From positions 1 to 14,822 of the forward strand of contig JBNJEM010000118.1 of NCBI GenBank assembly GCA_051745935.1: DNA of 14,822 nt, in the 5' to 3' direction. The DNA comes from JBNJEM01 sp051745935. GTDB lineage: Bacteria > Planctomycetota > Planctomycetia > Pirellulales > Pirellulaceae. Both the position numbers and the translations under genes were made by a program. Shown one piece after another: positions 14,482 to 14,822 of this stretch (positions are counted from its first letter, which is position 1; every line of letters begins with the position of its first letter). Under the pieces are notes generated by a model that was not told the DNA's origin, searched no databases, and saw only the letters and a list, made by a program, of their open reading frames with translations.

Positions 14482-14822
14482 CGAGCCTGATTCACCCTCG
14501 AGATGAACTCGCGGGGGTCTGTTGGACCGGCTCCCATTTCCCGCCCGCCCCGTTCCTAATGGCACGGGATTAAGCCTAAGAGGCGGACAGAAAACTCCGG
14601 CAAGCGTTGTTAAATCGTTCACATTACAAGGGTTTGCGGTGACGTTTACAGGTTTTCTGTCCGCTTCTAAGAAGGGTCCGCCATTTTACCCTATTGAAGC
14701 GGATGTTCCAGCTCTGTTTTAGCGTAAGTTGTTTATTTACAACCAGTTAGCGTGTTTCAAGGGCGGAAGCGTAGCCACTGAATATTTTGGATAAAATGTG
14801 ATGTTTTTGTCCTGCATGTTTT
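14482..14822. other. Gene-free end of window with mobile-like sequence
   Basis: No gene is supportable from the transposase-like remnant to the window edge. Besides the inverted-repeat element at 14575-14672, GTTGT and ACAAC at 14728-14743 form a small hairpin in a visibly AT-richer stretch. The last ~100 bases differ from the GC-rich coding regions and may be the edge of an acquired element that continues outside the window. Confidence 0.4.
14575..14672. mobile_element. 98-bp element with 21-bp terminal inverted repeats, MITE-like
   Basis: The left arm 14575-14595 and right arm 14652-14672 are inverted copies: 13 bases are perfect (GCGGACAGAAAAC and GTTTTCTGTCCGC) and the outer 8 agree at 5. 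A 56-base AT-richer middle separates them. Size and architecture fit a small non-autonomous element or a long hairpin. It contains no open frame of interest, and a clear target-site duplication is not seen. Confidence 0.55.

Noticed and set aside
14596..14760. Integron attC or recombination site
   Set aside because: No paired 7-base core sites of the required form were found; only general hairpins are present.

Overview
The window reads as a stretch of chromosome from a GC-rich bacterium, most likely a planctomycete of the Pirellulales type. That placement is inference. It rests on the fused 3-dehydroquinate dehydratase/shikimate dehydrogenase gene, a prepilin peptidase without its usual cysteine pairs, weak Shine-Dalgarno sites at several genes, long repeat-bearing spacers between co-directional genes, and my recollection of similar proteins from that group. 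No 16S rRNA or other decisive marker is present.

Layout. Genes from 210 to 12015 all lie on the plus strand. rpsO (S15) and pnp (polynucleotide phosphorylase) form the classic ribosome/RNA-decay pair and end at a strong intrinsic terminator near 3164-3202. A two-component pair follows: a short soluble histidine kinase (3327-4070) and an NtrC-type sigma54 activator (4335-5723). Next come mutL (mismatch repair, nuclease-type C-terminus), aroDE (two shikimate-pathway steps in one chain), a type IV prepilin peptidase-like membrane protein, and a 173-residue conserved-looking protein of unknown function. Convergent to these on the minus strand is a secreted family C69 dipeptidase-like Ntn hydrolase (12326-14044). 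The last ~780 bases hold no convincing intact gene. They contain a short tandem repeat, a possible transposase remnant, an element with terminal inverted repeats, and sequence that looks more AT-rich toward the window edge.

The protein-coding content is mostly housekeeping. The less ordinary material lies between genes. Two dispersed repeat families are visible. One is a 103-bp repeat, with one copy in the pnp leader and an inverted copy in the leader of the sigma54 activator. The other has a complete 117-bp copy (12071-12187) with hairpin-forming inverted ends and a partial copy just before mutL. Together with the 98-bp inverted-repeat element at 14575-14672 and the possible Y1-type transposase fragment at 14356-14481, these suggest several generations of small non-autonomous mobile sequences.

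The most interesting protein-level observation is in AroDE. The dehydratase half keeps its catalytic residues, but the dehydrogenase half has substitutions at several shikimate-binding and catalytic positions, including Arg where the family has its catalytic Lys. I see no CRISPR array, tRNA, rRNA, toxin-antitoxin pair or defence system.
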